DNA from: Sandarakinorhabdus sp.
GTDB lineage: Bacteria > Pseudomonadota > Alphaproteobacteria > Sphingomonadales > Sphingomonadaceae
Reading direction: 5' to 3'
DNA length: 8,657 nucleotides
Assembly (NCBI GenBank): GCA_025458465.1
Contig: JALOSK010000152.1
Coordinates: 1 to 8,657 of the forward strand
Both the position numbers and the translations under genes were made by a program. Positions 6,397 to 8,657 of the stretch are shown one piece after another. The notes under the pieces are model-generated. The model did no database searches and was not told the origin of the DNA. It saw only the letters and a list, made by a program, of their open reading frames with translations. Positions within the stretch are counted from its first letter, which is position 1. Every line of letters begins with the position of its first letter.

Positions 6397-7756
6397 ATGG
6401 CCAGCCTTGCCGAAGATCTGCGCCCCGCCGCCGCTGCCACCGGCAAGCTGCCGGTGTCCCTGAAACTGGGCTGGAGCAGCGGCGCCTTTGGTGTTGCCAT
6501 CTTGATGAACGGGATTTCGGGGCTGATCCTGTTGTTCTGCGCCAGCATCCTGAAGATCGATCCCTGGCTGGCCGGCGCCATCATCTTTGTGTCGAAGATG
6601 TTCGATGTCATCACCGATCCGATCGTCGGCATGTGGAGCGACCGTTATGAATCGCCGCGCGGTCGCCGCCGGCCCTTCCTGCTGTGGGGCGCCTGGATGA
6701 GCGCGGCCAGCTTTGCGATGATCTTTTCCGCGCCAATTCTTGCCAACCAGTGGCTGACAGCGAGTTATGTGTTCCTGGCGCTGTGCATCTATGCCTTTGG
6801 CTATACGCTGTTCAACATTCCGTTCATGGCGATGCCGGCAGAAATGACCGACGACACGCACGAGCGATCGTCCATCCATGCCTACCGCATCGTCTTTGTC
6901 GCCCTGGGGAGCCTGATTGCCGGCGCCGGCAGCAAGTTCGCGCTGGAGCGCTTGGGCAAGACCGATCCGCAAAGCTATATGTGGCTGGGTCTGGGCTGCG
7001 CGCTGCTCATCCTCGTCTCCACCCTCATCGCCTATTTTGCCACCAGCCGCGCCCGCTTCACGTTGCGGGCTGAAGACCAGCCTTCATCGGCCATGGTCCA
7101 GATGCGCGGTGAATTTGCCGCGATACGAACCAACCCGGATTTCCTGCGCCTCATTGGAGTGAAGTTCTTCCAGCTGATGGGGGTACAGACCACGTTGGCG
7201 GCCTTTGCCTATTTCATGGTGCAATATCTGCGCCGCAGCTTTGATACGTTCGCGCTGTTTGGCCTGGTGTCGACCATCGCCACCATCGCCGCTGCGCCGC
7301 TGCTGGTCAGCCTGTCACGCCGCACCAGCAAGAAGACCGCCTATTTCGTCGCCGCTGGTGCCAACATCGCCTATTCATTGAGCTGGACCATGGCGGCGCC
7401 AGGAGAACCGGATTGGGCCATCGTGCTGCGCGCCGCGCTGGTGGGCACGGCTGTCGCCGGCAACGTCACCATGGCAATGTCGATGCTCACCGACATCATC
7501 AACCACCGCCTTCTACAGTTTCGTCGAAAAACTCACCGGTGCCGTGGGTCCATTGATCGTCGGCGTGCTGCTTTCGATGGCCGGCTTCGACAACAAGCAG
7601 AATTTCGAACTCCACCAGAGCGGCAATGTCGATCAGGTGCTGCTGCTGGCAGTGTCGTGGTTGCCCACGCTGTTTGGCCTGGTGGCCGTGTGGTTGCTGG
7701 CGGGCTATGATGGCCGCCAGCCGCCCGTGCAAAATCGTCTTGGCAAGGAGGCCTGA
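6397..7756 (+). pseudogene. GPH-type (MelB-like) sugar/cation symporter family, frameshifted
   Basis: The frame from 6397 encodes an MFS protein of the glycoside-pentoside-hexuronide group. It carries the loop 2-3 signature KMFDVITDPIVGMWSDR (67-83), with the two acids Asp70 and Asp74 that line up with the cation-site pair of MelB, followed by SPRGRRRPF. Membrane segments continue to MLTDIIN, ending at 7503. The frame then changes: family members continue with about twelve residues of a YGxxKTGxRxEG-type loop and then a motif like AFYSFVEKLTG. Here that last motif appears directly, but in the next frame from 7508, and continues through two hydrophobic segments to a stop at 7754-7756. Read unshifted, the protein would end at 7710 with a 66-residue arginine-rich nonsense tail. 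The simplest reading is a deletion of about 32 bases (length 2 modulo 3). Joined, the two parts give about 451 residues, against an expected 463 or so. The substrate is unknown. An assembly error is the alternative. Confidence 0.82.
7745..7751 (+). promoter_or_regulatory. Ribosome binding site of the methyltransferase
   Basis: AAGGAGG sits six bases before the ATG at 7758 and lies within the last codons of the transporter's C-terminal frame. It decides the methyltransferase start. It also gives this gene its own strong initiation signal, independent of the frame in which ribosomes leave the broken transporter. Confidence 0.7.
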
Positions 7757-7757
7757 A

Positions 7758-8657
7758 ATGCAATTGCAGAACCCCCGCTTGCGGCAGCGTGGCCGCGCCT
7801 CGCTGGATTTCCTCGCCTTGCTGGGCAAGCAATCGGGCCTGGTGCGCGAACAGGTGGCCCGCGATCTCGATGCCGCCGGCATTACCGCGACCACGCTGCC
7901 CGCCGATATCGATGCTGCCGAAACGGTGATCGAAACGGCGCTGGCCGGATCACAGGCCTATGCCGTGCAGAATCTGCTGGGCGATTGGCACGGCCGCAAC
8001 CATGGCCCGATCAGTGCCGAAGCCTTTGCCGAAATCTTGGCCGAACTGCAGCCCGTGCTTGATGCCACCCTGTCTGGCCCGGCCAGCCTGACCCTTGATT
8101 CGGACATGCCGCGGCCCGACTATTGGGACGGGGTGGAGTTTCACCGCACCAGTGGCGGCTGGGATGGCCATCCGCACATGGGCTATGTCCATGGCGAACT
8201 GATCCACAAGAAGATGGTGGACCGCATCTTCCCCGGCGGCATATTCGGCCAGCGCCGCAAGGTGGCGGCGATGGCGCCGCGCGATGCCTATCGCCGCATT
8301 CTCGACATGGGCTGCTCCAGCGGCCATTTCACCACGGCCCTGCAGGAAAATTATCCGACGGCCGCGATTGTGGGCATCGATCTTTCGGCCCGCATGCTGG
8401 AACATGCGCTGCGCACCGCCAATGCCAATGGCTGGGCCTGGCAGCTGCACCAGATGAATGCCGAACACACCAGCTTTGCCGATGCCAGCTTTGATCTCGT
8501 CACCTCCTATATCGTGTTCCACGAGGCGCCAGCGAAGGCCATCGCCAACATGCTGGCCGAAGCGTTCCGCGTGCTGGAACCGGGCGGCGACATGCTGATG
8601 TCGGATGTGACGCGCTATGCCGATCTTGATCCGTTGGCGCGCTGGAAGGCCGATCGC
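7758..8657 (+). CDS. Class I SAM-dependent methyltransferase with long N-terminal region, 3' end beyond window
   Basis: Exactly 300 codons are visible and the frame is still open at the right edge. The Rossmann methyltransferase domain begins near residue 180: motif I ILDMGCSSGHF (181-191), the post-I acid in GIDLS (Asp208), motif II SFDLVTSYIVFHE (244-256), and motif III AFRVLEPGGDMLMSDV (269-284). This layout fits small-molecule O-, N- or C-methyltransferases of the UbiE/Methyltransf_11 style. The first 180 residues are unusually long for such an enzyme. They include a helical stretch and an aromatic, His-rich section (DYWDGVEF, then GGWDGHPHMGYVHGELIHKK, 133-152) that I do not recognise; it may bind the substrate or form a dimer. 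The gene follows the transporter stop by one base. The family is secure and the substrate unknown. It could be a tailoring enzyme or act on a catabolic intermediate. Confidence 0.88.
   Translation, partial: MQLQNPRLRQRGRASLDFLALLGKQSGLVREQVARDLDAAGITATTLPADIDAAETVIETALAGSQAYAVQNLLGDWHGRNHGPISAEAFAEILAELQPVLDATLSGPASLTLDSDMPRPDYWDGVEFHRTSGGWDGHPHMGYVHGELIHKKMVDRIFPGGIFGQRRKVAAMAPRDAYRRILDMGCSSGHFTTALQENYPTAAIVGIDLSARMLEHALRTANANGWAWQLHQMNAEHTSFADASFDLVTSYIVFHEAPAKAIANMLAEAFRVLEPGGDMLMSDVTRYADLDPLARWKADR

Noticed and set aside
7490..7520. Programmed ribosomal frameshift in the second transporter
   Set aside because: No slippery heptamer or stimulatory structure is evident, and about ten to twelve family-conserved residues are missing, which a frameshift alone would not restore.
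7499..7894. Minus-strand open frame spanning the transporter break and the methyltransferase start
   Set aside because: It has no recognisable motif and overlaps two plus-strand genes with clear family signatures and good ribosome binding sites.

Overview
The window is GC-rich, protein-dense DNA with no RNA gene, CRISPR array or insertion sequence that I can see. The high GC, the very compact gene packing (ATGA, GTGA and TGATG junctions) and the gene types suggest an alphaproteobacterium, probably a sphingomonad. That placement is inferred from protein style only. It looks like part of an accessory metabolic cluster, with a gene cut off at each end.

Layout. Positions 1-2621 hold two minus-strand genes that overlap by four bases: an FAD-linked oxidase (2621 to 1029), then an aromatic-ring hydroxylase-type flavoprotein monooxygenase (from 1032, running off the left edge). 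A 117-bp divergent intergenic region (2622-2738) carries a 6-5-6 inverted repeat and separates them from a plus-strand run. That run is: an MFS transporter of the spinster-like type (2739-4106), a RutD-like alpha/beta hydrolase (4112-4930), a small cupin (4927-5355), an ornithine cyclodeaminase/mu-crystallin family protein (5355-6350), a second transporter of the GPH/MelB type (6397-7756), and a class I SAM-dependent methyltransferase (7758 onward, cut by the right edge).

The second transporter appears to be broken. About 32 bases are missing relative to the family pattern near 7504-7508, in the conserved cytoplasmic loop before the last membrane segments. This shifts the reading frame, and the remaining C-terminus is intact in another frame.

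How the genes may work together: two transporters, two flavoenzymes, a C-N or ester hydrolase, a cupin, an NAD(P)-dependent imine/amino-acid enzyme and a methyltransferase would fit uptake and stepwise breakdown of a small aromatic or nitrogen-containing compound. Synthesis and export of a small metabolite fits nearly as well. The sequence alone does not identify the substrate. I do not recognise the cluster as a named pathway, so the functional link between the genes is inference from co-orientation and spacing.
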